A DNA stretch of 64,000 bases from Sphingobium sp. HWE2-09 (GCF_035989265.1 NZ_JAYKZX010000003.1:620001-684000), one strand, 5' to 3'; shown: positions 9,088 to 18,542, counted from the stretch's first letter. The notes: generated by a model from the letters alone, not told the origin. A program made the numbers and translations.

Positions 9088-9813
9088 ATGCGCACCCTTC
9101 ATGTGACCATCCGCCGCCTCGTCCTGCTGGGCGGTGTTCTGATCTTGCTGCTGTTGGCCTATGGTTATGCGCGGCAGCGGCCGCAGGACATGCCGTGGAC
9201 GGATCTGGATCTGGCGCAGCCGGTGGGAATGTTCACCGGGCGCAAGCTGGCGGCGCTGACCGGGGATGCGGCCCAATGCAAGGCGCTGCTCGACCGGGCG
9301 GGCGTGTCCTATGTCGCGATGCAGCCGGGCGGGGCGGACCAGTGCCGCTATGCCGATGCGGTGCGGTTGCGCGCGGACAAGGACGCCATCGCCTTGACGC
9401 CCGCCGCCGTCGCGCCGTCCTGCCCGGTGGTCGCTGCGTTCAAGCTATGGGAATGGCAGGTGGTGCAGCCTGCGGCGCAGCGCATCTATGGGACGTCGGT
9501 GCGCAGCATACGCCATTTCGGCAGCTATAGCTGTCGGCGCATGTACGGGCGCGGGCAGGGCGATTTTAGCGAACATGCGACCGCCGACGCGATCGACATC
9601 GCCGCCTTCGTATTGAAGGACGGGCGGCAGGTGAGCGTGCTCAAAGACTGGAAGGGCGAGGGCAAGGACGCGGCGTTTTTGCGAGAGGTGCGGGACGGGG
9701 CGTGCGGGCTGTTTTCGACCGTGTTGTCGCCGGACTATAATGCCGCGCATCGCGATCATTTTCATCTGGATCAGGCGGAGCGGGGGGCGATGGGCGGACG
9801 GGCGTGTCGGTGA
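9088..9813 (+). CDS. Extensin-like C-terminal domain protein
   Basis: A 241-residue protein with one N-terminal membrane helix (RLVLLGGVLILLLLAYGYA) that would place the rest in the periplasm. The C-terminal half fits the extensin-like family, which is related to M15/D-Ala-D-Ala type zinc peptidases: SEHATADAIDIAAF supplies His and Asp ligands and DHFHLD the last His. Several Cys residues (PSCPV, YSCRRM, DGACGLF) could form disulfides. A peptidoglycan-related role is inferred. It follows the Nudix gene after 3 bases and ends just before a palindromic repeat. Confidence 0.85.
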   Translation: MRTLHVTIRRLVLLGGVLILLLLAYGYARQRPQDMPWTDLDLAQPVGMFTGRKLAALTGDAAQCKALLDRAGVSYVAMQPGGADQCRYADAVRLRADKDAIALTPAAVAPSCPVVAAFKLWEWQVVQPAAQRIYGTSVRSIRHFGSYSCRRMYGRGQGDFSEHATADAIDIAAFVLKDGRQVSVLKDWKGEGKDAAFLREVRDGACGLFSTVLSPDYNAAHRDHFHLDQAERGAMGGRACR

Positions 9814-9817
9814 TCTG

Positions 9818-9954
9818 AAATCCTCCCTGTCGCGCAGCGATGGGGAGGTGGCTGGCCGCAGGCCGGACGGAGGGGAAGGCGCGAGGTTGCGCATTGCCCC
9901 TCCACCACGCTGCGCGCGGTCCCCCTCCCCAAGACGGGCTTGGGGAGGATTTTA
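9818..9954. repeat. Palindromic intergenic repeat, family 1 (copy B)
   Basis: Same architecture as the copy at 1440-1573: outer AAATCCTCCC / GGGGAGGATTT arms and inner GGAGGGGAAGGCGC / CCCCTCCACCACGC segments. Its right end supplies the TAA stop of trpE (9952-9954), so the element touches coding sequence. It lies between two convergent genes and may act as a terminator. Confidence 0.8.
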
Positions 9955-11475
9955 CTGCCCGAAGCGGGCTTCCCGCGCCAGCGTCACTGCTTCGCGCGCG
10001 GCTGCCAGTAGCGCGCCGCTCTTGGCTTCGCATTCGCGCTGTTCATATTCGGCGGTCGAATTGGCGACGATGCCAGCACCTGCCTGCACATGCATGACGC
10101 CGTCCTTCAGCACGGCGGTGCGCAGGACGATGCAGCTGTCCATATTGCCGTCCGGGCCGAAATAGCCGACGCCGCCGGCATAGGCGCCGCGGGTTTCGGG
10201 TTCCAGTTCGGCGATGATCTCGCAGGCGCGGACCTTTGGCGCGCCGGAGACGGTGCCTGCCGGGAAGCCCGCGAACAAGGCGTCGATCGCGTCCTTGTCG
10301 GGCGACAGGCGGCCGACGACGTTGGATACGATATGCATGACGTGGCTGTAAAATTCGACGGTGTAGCTGTCGGTGACGGTCACGCTGCCCGCGCTCGCCA
10401 CGCGGCCGACATCGTTCCGGCCGAGGTCCAGCAGCATCAGATGCTCGGCTCGTTCCTTGGGATCGGCGAGCAGGCTTTCGCGATTCGCGGCGTCCTCCAC
10501 GGCGTTCTTGCCGCGCGGGCGGGTGCCCGCGATCGGGCGGATCGTGACTTCGCCGTCGCGCGCGCGGACCAGGATTTCGGGGCTGGAGCCGATGAGCGCG
10601 AAGCCGGGCAGGTCGAGATAATAGAGGAAGGGCGAGGGGTTGATCCGCCGCAGCGCGCGATAGAGAGCGATCGGCGGCAGGGTGAAGGGGCTGGTGAAAC
10701 GCTGCGCCAGCACGACCTGGAAGATGTCGCCCGCGACGATATAGTCCTTTGCCCGGTCGACCATCTGCGCATAGCGGCCTGGTTCCAGCACGGGCGTGAC
10801 GGTGACGTCGGCGATCTCCGCCGGGGCGGAGAGCGCGGGCAGGGGCGCGGCGAGGCGCGCGGCGGTCGCGTCGATCCGCTCCAGCGCCGATTCGATCGCC
10901 GCATCGGCATCGGTGAAGCTGCCCTTCCACACCGGCGCGACCAGATAGAGCGCGTCGGCGAGGCGATCGAACACCAGGATGACGGTCGGCCGCACGAACA
11001 GCATGTCGGGCACGCCGATCGGATTGGGGGCGGGGCGGGGCAGTTTTTCGACCAGCCCGACCGTTTCATAGCCGAAATAACCGACCAAGCAGGCGAGTGC
11101 GGCGGGCAGGGCCGGGTCCATATGTGCGCGGCATTCGGCGACCAAGGCGCGCAGCGCGTCGAGCGCGCCTGCGTCCTGGGCCAGGAAGGCGTCGCGATCG
11201 GTGGCCCATTGGCGGTTGATTTCGGCCTTCTCGCCATTGGCGCGAAAGACGAGATCGGGGGCCAAGCCGATCAGGCTGTGGCGGCCACGCACCGCGCCGC
11301 CCTCTACCGATTCCAGCAGATAATCGCCGCGGTCGGGTTCGAACAATTTCAATGCAGCGGAGATCGGCGTGTCGGTGTCGGCGATCTGCCGCCGCCACAC
11401 CAGCGCGGATTCGCCCCGCGCGAGCGCCGCGCGCGCCGTCGCCACGCCGTCTGCCGTACCCCCGCCTGCCGTCAT
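9952..11475 (-). CDS. trpE: Anthranilate synthase component I
   Basis: TrpE converts chorismate to anthranilate with ammonia from TrpG, the first step of tryptophan synthesis. The product is 507 residues from ATG 11475. The feedback site motif YLLESVEGG lies in the N-terminal domain. The catalytic half has PSPFLYYLD, IGSSPEILVR, PIAGTRPRG, DLGRNDVGRV, PAGTVSGAPKVRA and AYAGGVGYFG. Start ATG lies one base after the stop of the upstream ppiD, implying coupled translation; an ORF extension into ppiD is a shadow. No trpG follows on this strand. Its stop codon belongs to a palindromic repeat. Confidence 0.96.
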   Translation of the reverse strand: MTAGGGTADGVATARAALARGESALVWRRQIADTDTPISAALKLFEPDRGDYLLESVEGGAVRGRHSLIGLAPDLVFRANGEKAEINRQWATDRDAFLAQDAGALDALRALVAECRAHMDPALPAALACLVGYFGYETVGLVEKLPRPAPNPIGVPDMLFVRPTVILVFDRLADALYLVAPVWKGSFTDADAAIESALERIDATAARLAAPLPALSAPAEIADVTVTPVLEPGRYAQMVDRAKDYIVAGDIFQVVLAQRFTSPFTLPPIALYRALRRINPSPFLYYLDLPGFALIGSSPEILVRARDGEVTIRPIAGTRPRGKNAVEDAANRESLLADPKERAEHLMLLDLGRNDVGRVASAGSVTVTDSYTVEFYSHVMHIVSNVVGRLSPDKDAIDALFAGFPAGTVSGAPKVRACEIIAELEPETRGAYAGGVGYFGPDGNMDSCIVLRTAVLKDGVMHVQAGAGIVANSTAEYEQRECEAKSGALLAAAREAVTLAREARFGQ

Positions 11476-11476
11476 C

Positions 11477-13432
11477 TTACTGTTCGCCGCTGTTGGTGGC
11501 GGCCAGCGCGCTGCGCACCTGCGCCACGGCCTTGCCATTGCGGGTGACGCCCATTTCCTTTTCGATCGCACGTTCGAACTGCTGACCATATTCCTGGCCG
11601 ACCACTTCGCCCAGCTGGGTGCGGACCTGGTTCAACAGGTCGGGCTGGCCCTTGGCGTCGCCGCGCTCGATCTTGTTCAATTGCACGACGAAATAGCCGC
11701 GATCTTGGCCGATCGGCAGCGTCTTGACCGTGTTTGCCGCCATCGAGAAGAGGATGGCGACTTCGGCCGGGGGACGCTTTTCACCGCGCATGATGTCGGC
11801 GCGGCGGCCGCCCAGCATCTGCGGCGCGGGCAGCTTGACGCCCGCCTTGGCGATAGCGTCGGACAGTTTTTCGCCCTTGGCGACCTGGGCCTGGATCTTG
11901 TCGGCCAGCGCCTTGGCCTTCAGATTGCCTTCGTTCAGCTTATATTGCGCCAGTACCAACTGCTTGATTTCGGCCAGCGGCGGGGGCGCGGCGGCGACGA
12001 TATCGCCCGGCGCGGCCAGCGCGTAGCGCTTGTCGGGCGCGATCGGGATCAACTGCGCATCGTCGTCCGCGCTCATCGCGAAGACGGGGGCGAGCAGCGG
12101 CTGGATATCGGCCGGGGCGACATAGGCCTGGTCCTTCACCTGCTTGCCGGTCGAGACGACGAGCGGGCTGGTTTCCAGCTTCAGGCCGTTATCCTTCACC
12201 ACTTCATCGAAGCTGTCGCCATTGCCGATCGCATCCTCGATCTTGCCGGTGAAGTCCGACAGCAACTGCTTTTCCTTCTGCACACGCAGCGCCGCGACGA
12301 TCTCGGTCCGTGCCGCGTCGAGCGTGCGGGCGGGGGTTTCCTTGGTGCCCGACACACGCAGCAGCAGCCAGCCCAGCGAACCCCGCACCGGGCCGATCAG
12401 GTCGCCCTGCTTGCCCGAGAACACGGCGTCGGCCGCGACCTTGCCCGTCGTGGCGGCGAGCGCGTCGCGGCCTTGGTCGGCGAGGGTGGAGACGGCAAGG
12501 CCAGCGCCCTGCGCGGCGGCAGCGAGCGACTTGCCGCCCTTCACCTGATCGGCGATCGCCTTTGCGCCCGCCTGCGTCGGCAGCACCAGCTGTTCGACGG
12601 TGCGGCTCTGCTTGGCGGCATAGACGGCCTTGTTCTGATTATAATAGGCGCTGATTTCCGCGTCGGTCGGCTGCGCCGCCTGGGCGAAGCGCTCCGCGTC
12701 GATCACGGCGTAGCGGATGCGCCGCTGTTCGGGAATTGTGTAGCGGCTGGCGTTCTTCTTGTAGAAATCGGCCAGTTGCGCGTCGGTCGGGTTCTTTTCG
12801 TCCAGGAACACCACCGCCGGGATCGCCGCGACCGTGCCCTGCCGCGCTTCGAGCAGCAGCGAAGCATAGGGCAGCACAAGGCTATCGGTCAGCTTGACGC
12901 CCAAGCCCACTGGGTCGAGCAACTGACGCTGGAGGATTTCGCGGCTGATATCGTCGCGCAGCGCCTGTTCGGTCAGCCGTTCGCGCACCAGCAGGGCGCG
13001 GAAATTATCCTGGCTGAAATTACCCGCTGCGTCCTGGAAGGCGGGGATTTGCGCGATCTGGGCGTCGACCAGCCGCTTGGAGATATGCACGTCCTGCTGA
13101 TCGGCAAAGGCTTTAAGCGTCAGCGACGCGACCAGCTGGTCGAACACCTGCGCCGCGCCGCCCTGTGCGAAGAAATCGCCGATCTGCATCCCGGGATTGG
13201 AGCGGCGCGCATTTTCGAACACGCGCTGGACCCGGTCCTGCAATTCGGTTTCGGTGAGCTTGTAGCCCTTCGCCTTAGCCGCGGTGCCGCCGCCGCCCAG
13301 CATCGATCCCGAACCGAACTTGCCGCTGGTGACGTCGCCCAGGATGAACGCGCCGGCGATCACCCCCAGGAACAGGATGGCGAAAAGCGCGCCGAATTTC
13401 GATCGGATGAAGCTGCGAAAGACAGAAAGCAT
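11477..13432 (-). CDS. ppiD: Membrane-anchored SurA_N/PpiD-type peptidyl-prolyl isomerase
   Basis: A 651-residue inner-membrane periplasmic chaperone. Starts at ATG 13432 (MLSVFRSFIRSKFG), one transmembrane helix at about residues 14-33, then a SurA-N-like chaperone region (ETELQDRVQRVFENARRSNPG ... dysregulated helices to about 220) and a parvulin-like section around residues 230-370 (EQRRIRYAVIDAERF, GPVRGSLGWLLLRV). Another PPIase-like part follows. PpiD helps newly exported proteins near the Sec translocon. It is cotranscribed with trpE, an arrangement often seen in sphingomonads, and diverges from tpiA. Confidence 0.9.
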   Translation of the reverse strand: MLSVFRSFIRSKFGALFAILFLGVIAGAFILGDVTSGKFGSGSMLGGGGTAAKAKGYKLTETELQDRVQRVFENARRSNPGMQIGDFFAQGGAAQVFDQLVASLTLKAFADQQDVHISKRLVDAQIAQIPAFQDAAGNFSQDNFRALLVRERLTEQALRDDISREILQRQLLDPVGLGVKLTDSLVLPYASLLLEARQGTVAAIPAVVFLDEKNPTDAQLADFYKKNASRYTIPEQRRIRYAVIDAERFAQAAQPTDAEISAYYNQNKAVYAAKQSRTVEQLVLPTQAGAKAIADQVKGGKSLAAAAQGAGLAVSTLADQGRDALAATTGKVAADAVFSGKQGDLIGPVRGSLGWLLLRVSGTKETPARTLDAARTEIVAALRVQKEKQLLSDFTGKIEDAIGNGDSFDEVVKDNGLKLETSPLVVSTGKQVKDQAYVAPADIQPLLAPVFAMSADDDAQLIPIAPDKRYALAAPGDIVAAAPPPLAEIKQLVLAQYKLNEGNLKAKALADKIQAQVAKGEKLSDAIAKAGVKLPAPQMLGGRRADIMRGEKRPPAEVAILFSMAANTVKTLPIGQDRGYFVVQLNKIERGDAKGQPDLLNQVRTQLGEVVGQEYGQQFERAIEKEMGVTRNGKAVAQVRSALAATNSGEQ

Positions 13433-13645
13433 GGGGGTTCCAGAACTGCAGGCGTTATGGCGGCGAGCTTTAGGCGCGGATGCGCGCGGCGGCAAGGCTT
13501 GGACTGGACAAATGCGCGATCGCCGTTCATCGGCTTATGCAAGCGTCGGGACGATCCGAGGAGGCGTGGCCCCATGGGGTTGCGGCGGATCGACACCGGG
13601 GCATCGTGCAGCAATAACCACCTTAGATCACGGGGGAACGGGCAG

Positions 13646-14407
13646 ATGAGCAGGCGCAAGCTGGTTGTCGGCAATTGGAAGATGAACGGGATGCGCGAGC
13701 ATCTGGATGAGGTGGAGGCGATCGGCGATCTGGCCGCCGCGCATCCGGCGGTCGAGGTCGGGCTGTGCCTGCCCGCGACGCTGATCATGGCCGGGTCGGA
13801 AAAGCGCGGCGCGGCGTTCATCGGCGCGCAGAATTGCCATATGGACATGAGCGGCGCCTATACCGGTTCGCTGTCGGCGGAAATGCTGGCGGAGGCGGGC
13901 GCGACCTGGGTCATTACCGGGCATAGCGAACGGCGTGAGGCGCGCGGCGAAACCAATGCCGACATCGCGGCAAAGGCGCTGGCGGCCAAGGCGGCGGGCC
14001 TGAACGTCATCCTGTGCGTGGGCGAAAGCCTGGACGTGCGCGACGCGGGTAATGCCGAAGCGGTCGTGTCGGCGCAGTTGCTCGCATCGCTGCCCGAAGG
14101 CGCGGCGGCGGACTGGCTGGCGGTGGCCTATGAACCGATATGGGCGATCGGCACCGGCCGTATCCCGACGATGGAGGCGGTGGAAACCATGCACGCCGCG
14201 CTGCGCGCCGCGCTCGCCACCCGGATCGGCGCGGAGGCGGACAAGATGCGGATCCTCTATGGCGGGTCGATGAACGGCGCCAATGCGGCGGAGTTGCTGG
14301 GAATTGCGGATGTCGACGGCGGCCTGATCGGCGGCGCGAGCCTGACGGCGGCGAAATTCGCGCCGATCATCGAAGCGGCCGATGCCAAGGTGACGGCGGC
14401 GGTTTGA
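13646..14407 (+). CDS. tpiA: Triosephosphate isomerase
   Basis: TpiA interconverts dihydroxyacetone phosphate and glyceraldehyde 3-phosphate. The 253-residue product has all active-site elements: GNWKMNG with Lys12, ITGHSERR with the catalytic His, AYEPIWAIGTG with the catalytic Glu, and the phosphate loop ILYGGSMNGANA with GGLIGGASL. The start ATG 13646 is placed by the conserved N-terminus; an enormous upstream ORF in the same frame is antisense to ppiD and trpE. It diverges from ppiD and is followed by secG. Confidence 0.97.
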   Translation: MSRRKLVVGNWKMNGMREHLDEVEAIGDLAAAHPAVEVGLCLPATLIMAGSEKRGAAFIGAQNCHMDMSGAYTGSLSAEMLAEAGATWVITGHSERREARGETNADIAAKALAAKAAGLNVILCVGESLDVRDAGNAEAVVSAQLLASLPEGAAADWLAVAYEPIWAIGTGRIPTMEAVETMHAALRAALATRIGAEADKMRILYGGSMNGANAAELLGIADVDGGLIGGASLTAAKFAPIIEAADAKVTAAV

Positions 14408-14415
14408 GTAAATTA

Positions 14416-14442
14416 AGCCCCTCCCTCTCAAGGGAGGGGAGA
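14416..14442. repeat. Short palindrome, half copy of repeat family 2
   Basis: GCCCCTCCCTCTCAAGGGAGGGG forms a strong hairpin with the same arm as the longer element at 34481-34611. It lies 9 bases after the tpiA stop and may help end that transcript, but no T run follows. Confidence 0.6.
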
Positions 14443-14518
14443 AAAAGGCGCGGTTGCCCCCAACGTCCTTCGTCGCTATGTGCGCGCCAACGCATTCTAA
14501 AGTACCGGACCCCGTCGC

Positions 14519-14905
14519 ATGTTCACCTTCCTTCTCGTCGTGCAGGCCATCATCGCTGCCCTGCTGGTCGCCGTCATCCTGATGCAGAAGTCGGAAGGCG
14601 GCGGTTTGGGCGTGGGCGGCAGCCCGGCGGGCCTGATGTCGGCGCGCGGCGCGGCGGATTTCCTGACCCGGTCGACCACGGTGCTGGCGACGATCTTCGT
14701 CACCCTGTCGATCGTCATGGCGGTGATCGCATCGGTGCGGCACGCGCCCAGCGACATCGACACCTCGCTGGTGCGCAAGGCGCCCGCGAGCCAGAACGCA
14801 CCGGCTTCCAACAACGGCGATCCGTTGGCGGGTGCGGCGAGCAATGCGGCGTCGGCGACGCCCTCGGCTCCGGCGGCCAACGGCGCGGTTCCGCTCGCCA
14901 ACTAA
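14519..14905 (+). CDS. secG: Preprotein translocase subunit SecG
   Basis: SecG is the small membrane subunit of the SecYEG export channel. The 128-residue product has two hydrophobic helices (residues 3-21 and about 53-75) joined by the conserved loop MQKSEGGGLGVGGSP and FLTRSTTVLA. The C-terminal 45 residues are Ala/Ser/Asn/Pro-rich and probably disordered, as in other alphaproteobacteria. It sits between tpiA and pyrG, the usual order in this group. Confidence 0.95.
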   Translation: MFTFLLVVQAIIAALLVAVILMQKSEGGGLGVGGSPAGLMSARGAADFLTRSTTVLATIFVTLSIVMAVIASVRHAPSDIDTSLVRKAPASQNAPASNNGDPLAGAASNAASATPSAPAANGAVPLAN

Positions 14906-14994
14906 TCCGTTCACCGAATTTTCGATCTTTTTTGAGCGTGCGTGGATTTGCGCGCTTGCCCTTTATCGTTCTGAAAGGCTAAGCCTCTCCTCCC

Positions 14995-16626
14995 ATGACG
15001 CGGTATATTTTCATCACCGGCGGCGTGGTCTCCTCGCTTGGCAAAGGCCTCATGGCCGCTTCGCTCGCAGCTTTGTTGCAGGCACGAGGTTTCCGTGTGC
15101 GAATCCGGAAATTCGACCCCTATCTCAACGTCGATCCGGGCACGATGTCGCCCTATCAGCATGGCGAAGTCTATGTGACCGACGACGGGGCGGAAACGGA
15201 CCTTGACCTGGGCCATTATGAGCGCTTCACCGGCGTGTCCGCGCGCCAGAGCGACAATGTGACGCAGGGCCGCGTTTATCAGACGATCATCCAGCGCGAG
15301 CGGCGCGGCGATTATCTGGGCGCGACGGTGCAGGTCATTCCGCACGTGACGGACGAGATCAAGGCGTTCGCCCTGGCCGACACCGACGATCTGGATTTCG
15401 TGCTGTGCGAGATTGGCGGCACGGTGGGCGACATCGAATCGCTGCCGTTCATGGAGGCGATTCGCCAGTTGCATAACGATCTGGATCGCGGTCAGTCGAT
15501 CTTCGTGCATGTGACGCTGGTGCCCTATATCGCGGCGGCGGGCGAACTGAAGACCAAGCCAACCCAGCGTAGCGTGCGTGATTTGACGTCGCTCGGCATC
15601 CAGCCCGATATCCTCCTGTGCCGCTGCGAACATCCGTTGCCGGACAGCGAGCGCAAGAAGATCGCCTTGTTCTGCAACGTGCGGCCCGAAGCGGTGATCC
15701 CCGCGCTCGACGCCAGCAGCATCTACGCCGTGCCGCATCAATATCATGCCGAAGGGCTGGACGAGGAAGTGCTACGCGCCTTCGGTATCAAGGATGCGCC
15801 CGTGCCCCAACTGGAGCGCTGGGACGACATCATGGATCGCCAGCAGAACCCCGAAGGCGAAGTCACGATCGGCGTGGTCGGCAAATATGTCGGCCTGCTC
15901 GACGCCTACAAGTCGCTCTACGAAGCGCTCAACCATGGCGGCCTTGCCAACCGGGTGAAGGTGAAGGTCAAGTGGATCGACGCCGAACTGTTCGAGAAGG
16001 GCGACGACATCATCGCCAGCCTGGAGCCGATGCACGGCATATTGGTCCCCGGCGGCTTTGGCGTGCGCGGGTCGGAAGGCAAGATCGCGAGCGTTAAATT
16101 CGCGCGCGAACGCAATGTGCCGTTCTTCGGCATATGCCTGGGCATGCAGATGGCCTGTATCGAGGGTGCGCGGAACACGGCGGGGATCGCGGAGGCCTCC
16201 ACCACCGAATTTGGCGAGACGTCCGAGCCGGTCGTGGGCCTGATCACCGAGTGGATGAGCACGGAAGGCCTGCAGAAGCGGACGGCCGATACCGATCTGG
16301 GCGGCACGATGCGGTTGGGCGCCTATCCCGCCAAACTGACCGGCAACAGTGTGGTCGCAGGCATTTACGGCACGAACGACATCAGCGAGCGGCACCGCCA
16401 TCGCTACGAAGTGAATGCCGGTTATCGCGAACCGCTGGAGAAGGGCGGTCTGATCTTTTCCGGCATGTCGCCCGACGGCACGCTGCCTGAAATTGTCGAG
16501 CGGCCCGACCATAGCTGGTTCGTGGGCGTGCAGTTCCACCCGGAATTGAAGTCCAAGCCGTTCGATCCGCATCCGCTCTTCGCCAGCTTCATCGAAGCGG
16601 CGGTCAAACAGAGCCGGTTGGTGTAA
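14995..16626 (+). CDS. pyrG: CTP synthase
   Basis: PyrG aminates UTP to CTP using ATP and glutamine. The 543-residue length is normal. The N-terminal synthetase domain starts [15 protein letters not shown] with its P-loop and includes [16 protein letters not shown] and the [11 protein letters not shown] magnesium site. The C-terminal class I glutamine amidotransferase domain contains [10 protein letters not shown], the nucleophile segment FFGICLGMQ and the closing GVQFHPEL. It follows secG after a 90-base gap and ends in a terminator. Confidence 0.98.
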   Translation: MTRYIFITGGVVSSLGKGLMAASLAALLQARGFRVRIRKFDPYLNVDPGTMSPYQHGEVYVTDDGAETDLDLGHYERFTGVSARQSDNVTQGRVYQTIIQRERRGDYLGATVQVIPHVTDEIKAFALADTDDLDFVLCEIGGTVGDIESLPFMEAIRQLHNDLDRGQSIFVHVTLVPYIAAAGELKTKPTQRSVRDLTSLGIQPDILLCRCEHPLPDSERKKIALFCNVRPEAVIPALDASSIYAVPHQYHAEGLDEEVLRAFGIKDAPVPQLERWDDIMDRQQNPEGEVTIGVVGKYVGLLDAYKSLYEALNHGGLANRVKVKVKWIDAELFEKGDDIIASLEPMHGILVPGGFGVRGSEGKIASVKFARERNVPFFGICLGMQMACIEGARNTAGIAEASTTEFGETSEPVVGLITEWMSTEGLQKRTADTDLGGTMRLGAYPAKLTGNSVVAGIYGTNDISERHRHRYEVNAGYREPLEKGGLIFSGMSPDGTLPEIVERPDHSWFVGVQFHPELKSKPFDPHPLFASFIEAAVKQSRLV

Positions 16627-16630
16627 GGAA

Positions 16631-16655
16631 ATGGGGCCATCTGGCCCCGTTTTTC
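16631..16655 (+). terminator. Rho-independent terminator after pyrG
   Basis: GGGGCC / GGCCCC arms at 16633-16638 and 16643-16648 with a 4-base loop, followed by GTTTTTC. It lies directly after the pyrG stop. Confidence 0.8.
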
Positions 16656-16702
16656 GTTTCGGGCAGCCTCCTGGCGAAGGCGGAGCCGCATAAACACAAT
16701 CG

Positions 16703-17086
16703 TCAAAGGGCGGACATGACATCCGTTTGCGCGAAATCATTGCCGACGAACAGCAAGGGGCAGTTGCGCGTCGTTGCGAGTTCATAGGCGAAACAGTCGC
16801 CGAAGTTGAGACTGGCGGGGTGGACGCCTTTGCCCCACCGCGCATAGGCGTCGGCCGCGCGTTTTGCGGAATCCAGTGTTACCGGCACTATTTCGATGTC
16901 GAGTGTCTCGATCAGGCGCTTGGCCTGCGGACCATGATGACGCCGAAGCGCAACGATCAAGACCTCCGTCAACGTGCCTGCTGACATGATCAGCGCATCG
17001 TCGGTTTCCAAGGCTTTTGCGCAAACATCCGCTTCCGCTTCATTCAGCAGAATGGCCATGATCGCGGACGTATCGATGACGATCAA
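16703..17086 (-). CDS. vapC: PIN-domain toxin of a type II toxin-antitoxin pair (VapC-like)
   Basis: A 127-residue PIN-domain ribonuclease. Acidic residues expected for the metal site are present: Asp5 in MIVIDTSAIMAIL, a Glu in LTEVLIV, Asp in NFGDCFAYELA and Asp in VGNDFAQTDV. VapC toxins cut tRNA or rRNA and are held inactive by the partner antitoxin. It overlaps the upstream antitoxin gene by 4 bases (ATGA), showing translational coupling. The pair lies between pyrG and a sugar dehydrogenase gene. Confidence 0.88.
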   Translation of the reverse strand: MIVIDTSAIMAILLNEAEADVCAKALETDDALIMSAGTLTEVLIVALRRHHGPQAKRLIETLDIEIVPVTLDSAKRAADAYARWGKGVHPASLNFGDCFAYELATTRNCPLLFVGNDFAQTDVMSAL

Positions 17087-17340
17087 CCCGGCAGACCATT
17101 CTCATCGTAGAGAAAGTCCTGGCTTCGCGCCGCGCAGGGGCCGGGGGACGCAATCTTGGCGGCTTCCGCGCGAATTTCTTCGATCAAGGCGCGTCGGGAT
17201 GCAGCATCTACACGCGCCTTGACGGGCACAAGACGCACGGCGGCATGGCCGTGCCGGGTAAGGATGACTTCATCACCAGCCTCGGCTCGCCTGACAAGAT
17301 CGGTCAACTGCGCCTTGGCGTCGGATACGGAGATTTTCAT
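17083..17340 (-). CDS. Phd/YefM-family antitoxin
   Basis: An 85-residue antitoxin for the adjacent PIN toxin. The N-terminal part (MKISVSDAKAQLTDLVRRAE ... DEVILTRHGHAAVRLVPV) is the Phd/YefM DNA-binding and dimer domain; the tail (FLYDENGLPG) would thread through the toxin active site. ATG 17340 is preferred over GTG 17349 because AAGG lies 8 bases upstream of it. Two inverted repeats in the promoter (17355-17373 and 17373-17391) are likely sites for autorepression. Confidence 0.85.
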   Translation of the reverse strand: MKISVSDAKAQLTDLVRRAEAGDEVILTRHGHAAVRLVPVKARVDAASRRALIEEIRAEAAKIASPGPCAARSQDFLYDENGLPG

Positions 17341-17354
17341 CCTGATCACCTTAT

Positions 17355-17391
17355 ATAATGATCGGGTAATTATGGACTATCAAATGGTCCA
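17355..17391 (-). promoter_or_regulatory. Candidate double operator of the Phd/PIN pair
   Basis: Two adjacent inverted repeats, each with perfect 5-base arms and a 9-base spacer: ATAAT-N9-ATTAT (17355-17373) and TGGAC-N9-GTCCA (17373-17391). They share one base and lie 15-50 bases upstream of the antitoxin start, the expected place for autoregulation. The region is AT-rich compared with its surroundings. Confidence 0.5.
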
Positions 17392-17393
17392 AA

Positions 17394-18530
17394 TCAAGAT
17401 GCCGCAGGCGTCAGCTTCAACAGCCGTCCCTGCGATCCTTCCTTGCCATCCTCCAGCAACCACAGCGCGCCGTCCGGCCCTTGCTCGACTTCGCGGATAC
17501 GAGCGCCCAGGTCCCACTGGTCGGCCTTGGCCGCCTTTTCGCCGTCCAGTTGCACGCGGACCAGGCTCTGGCTGGACAGGCCGCCGATGAACAGCGATCC
17601 TTTCCAGGCCGGGAACAGATCGCCCGAATAATAGATCAGGCCGCCGGGGGAGATGACCGGGTTCCAGCTAACCTTGGGCGCTTCATAGCCGTCGCCCGCC
17701 TTGTGATCGGGAATGTCGCGGCCGTCATAATGGCTGCCATTCGATGCCTTGGGCCAGCCATAGTTGAGGCCGGGCTTGATCAAATTGACTTCATCGCCGC
17801 CCTTTGGCCCCATTTCCTGTTCCCACAGGCGGCCGTCCTTGTCGAAGGCGAGCCCAAGCAGATTGCGATGGCCGTAGGACCAGATGGCAGGGTCGAAGCC
17901 CTTGGCCGCCAGCGGATTGCCCGCCGCCGGGGTGCCGTCCAGGTTAAGTCGCAAGACCTTGCCCAGTGTCGCCTTGGGATCTTGCGCCGGATCGAATTTC
18001 TGCCGCTCGCCATTGGTGAAGAACAGATATTTGCCGTCGGGCGAGAAGGCGATACGGCCGGAATAATGACCGTTACCATCGACATAGGGGCTGGCGCGGA
18101 AGATGACGGTCACGCCGTCCAGCTTCGTATTGCCGTCGCTCGCCTGGTTGAACGCGCCCTTGGCCAGCGCGACGCCCTTCACCCCGTCACGCTCTTCGGA
18201 AAAGCTGAAATAGACGGCCTTGTCCTTCGCGAAGGTTGGGGAGAGGACGACGTCCATCAGCGCGCCCTGGCCCGCGCTGTCGACCTTGGGAATGCCCGCG
18301 ACCGGAATTTTGGTGCCGTTCTTCGGATCGAACAGGATCATCTCGCCCGCCTTCTCCGTCACCAGCGCGCGGCCGTCGGGCAGGAAGGTCATGGCCCAGG
18401 GCGATTCGAAGTCGGCGATGACGGCGGTCTTGAACGGCTTGTCGGCAGCCGTGGTGCTGTTCTGGCCGGTGGCGTTGTCGGCCGAACAGGCGATCAGGAT
18501 GAGGGGCAGGGCGGCCATGAAAGTGCGCAT
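17394..18530 (-). CDS. PQQ-dependent sugar dehydrogenase family lipoprotein
   Basis: A 378-residue predicted periplasmic beta-propeller of the glucose/sorbosone dehydrogenase (YliI/Asd) family. Residues 1-15 form a lipoprotein signal with LILIAC. The body has the family landmarks SPWAMTFLPDGRALVTEKAG, GQGALMDVVLSPTF, YSGRIAFSPDGKYLFFTNGER, the calcium/PQQ-site segment SYGHRNLLGLAFDKDGRLWEQEMGPKGGDE split across the middle, and a final EQGPDGALWLLED. It oxidises aldose sugars with PQQ; substrate not predictable. A family 5 palindromic repeat lies upstream. Confidence 0.88.
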   Translation of the reverse strand: MRTFMAALPLILIACSADNATGQNSTTAADKPFKTAVIADFESPWAMTFLPDGRALVTEKAGEMILFDPKNGTKIPVAGIPKVDSAGQGALMDVVLSPTFAKDKAVYFSFSEERDGVKGVALAKGAFNQASDGNTKLDGVTVIFRASPYVDGNGHYSGRIAFSPDGKYLFFTNGERQKFDPAQDPKATLGKVLRLNLDGTPAAGNPLAAKGFDPAIWSYGHRNLLGLAFDKDGRLWEQEMGPKGGDEVNLIKPGLNYGWPKASNGSHYDGRDIPDHKAGDGYEAPKVSWNPVISPGGLIYYSGDLFPAWKGSLFIGGLSSQSLVRVQLDGEKAAKADQWDLGARIREVEQGPDGALWLLEDGKEGSQGRLLKLTPAAS

Positions 18531-18542
18531 CAGGTTTCGACT

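Noticed and set aside
11369..13645. Very long plus-strand frame ahead of tpiA
   Set aside because: It is antisense to trpE and ppiD, a side effect of high GC; tpiA homology starts at 13646.
14416..14442. Terminator after tpiA
   Set aside because: A strong hairpin but without a T run; listed as a repeat instead.
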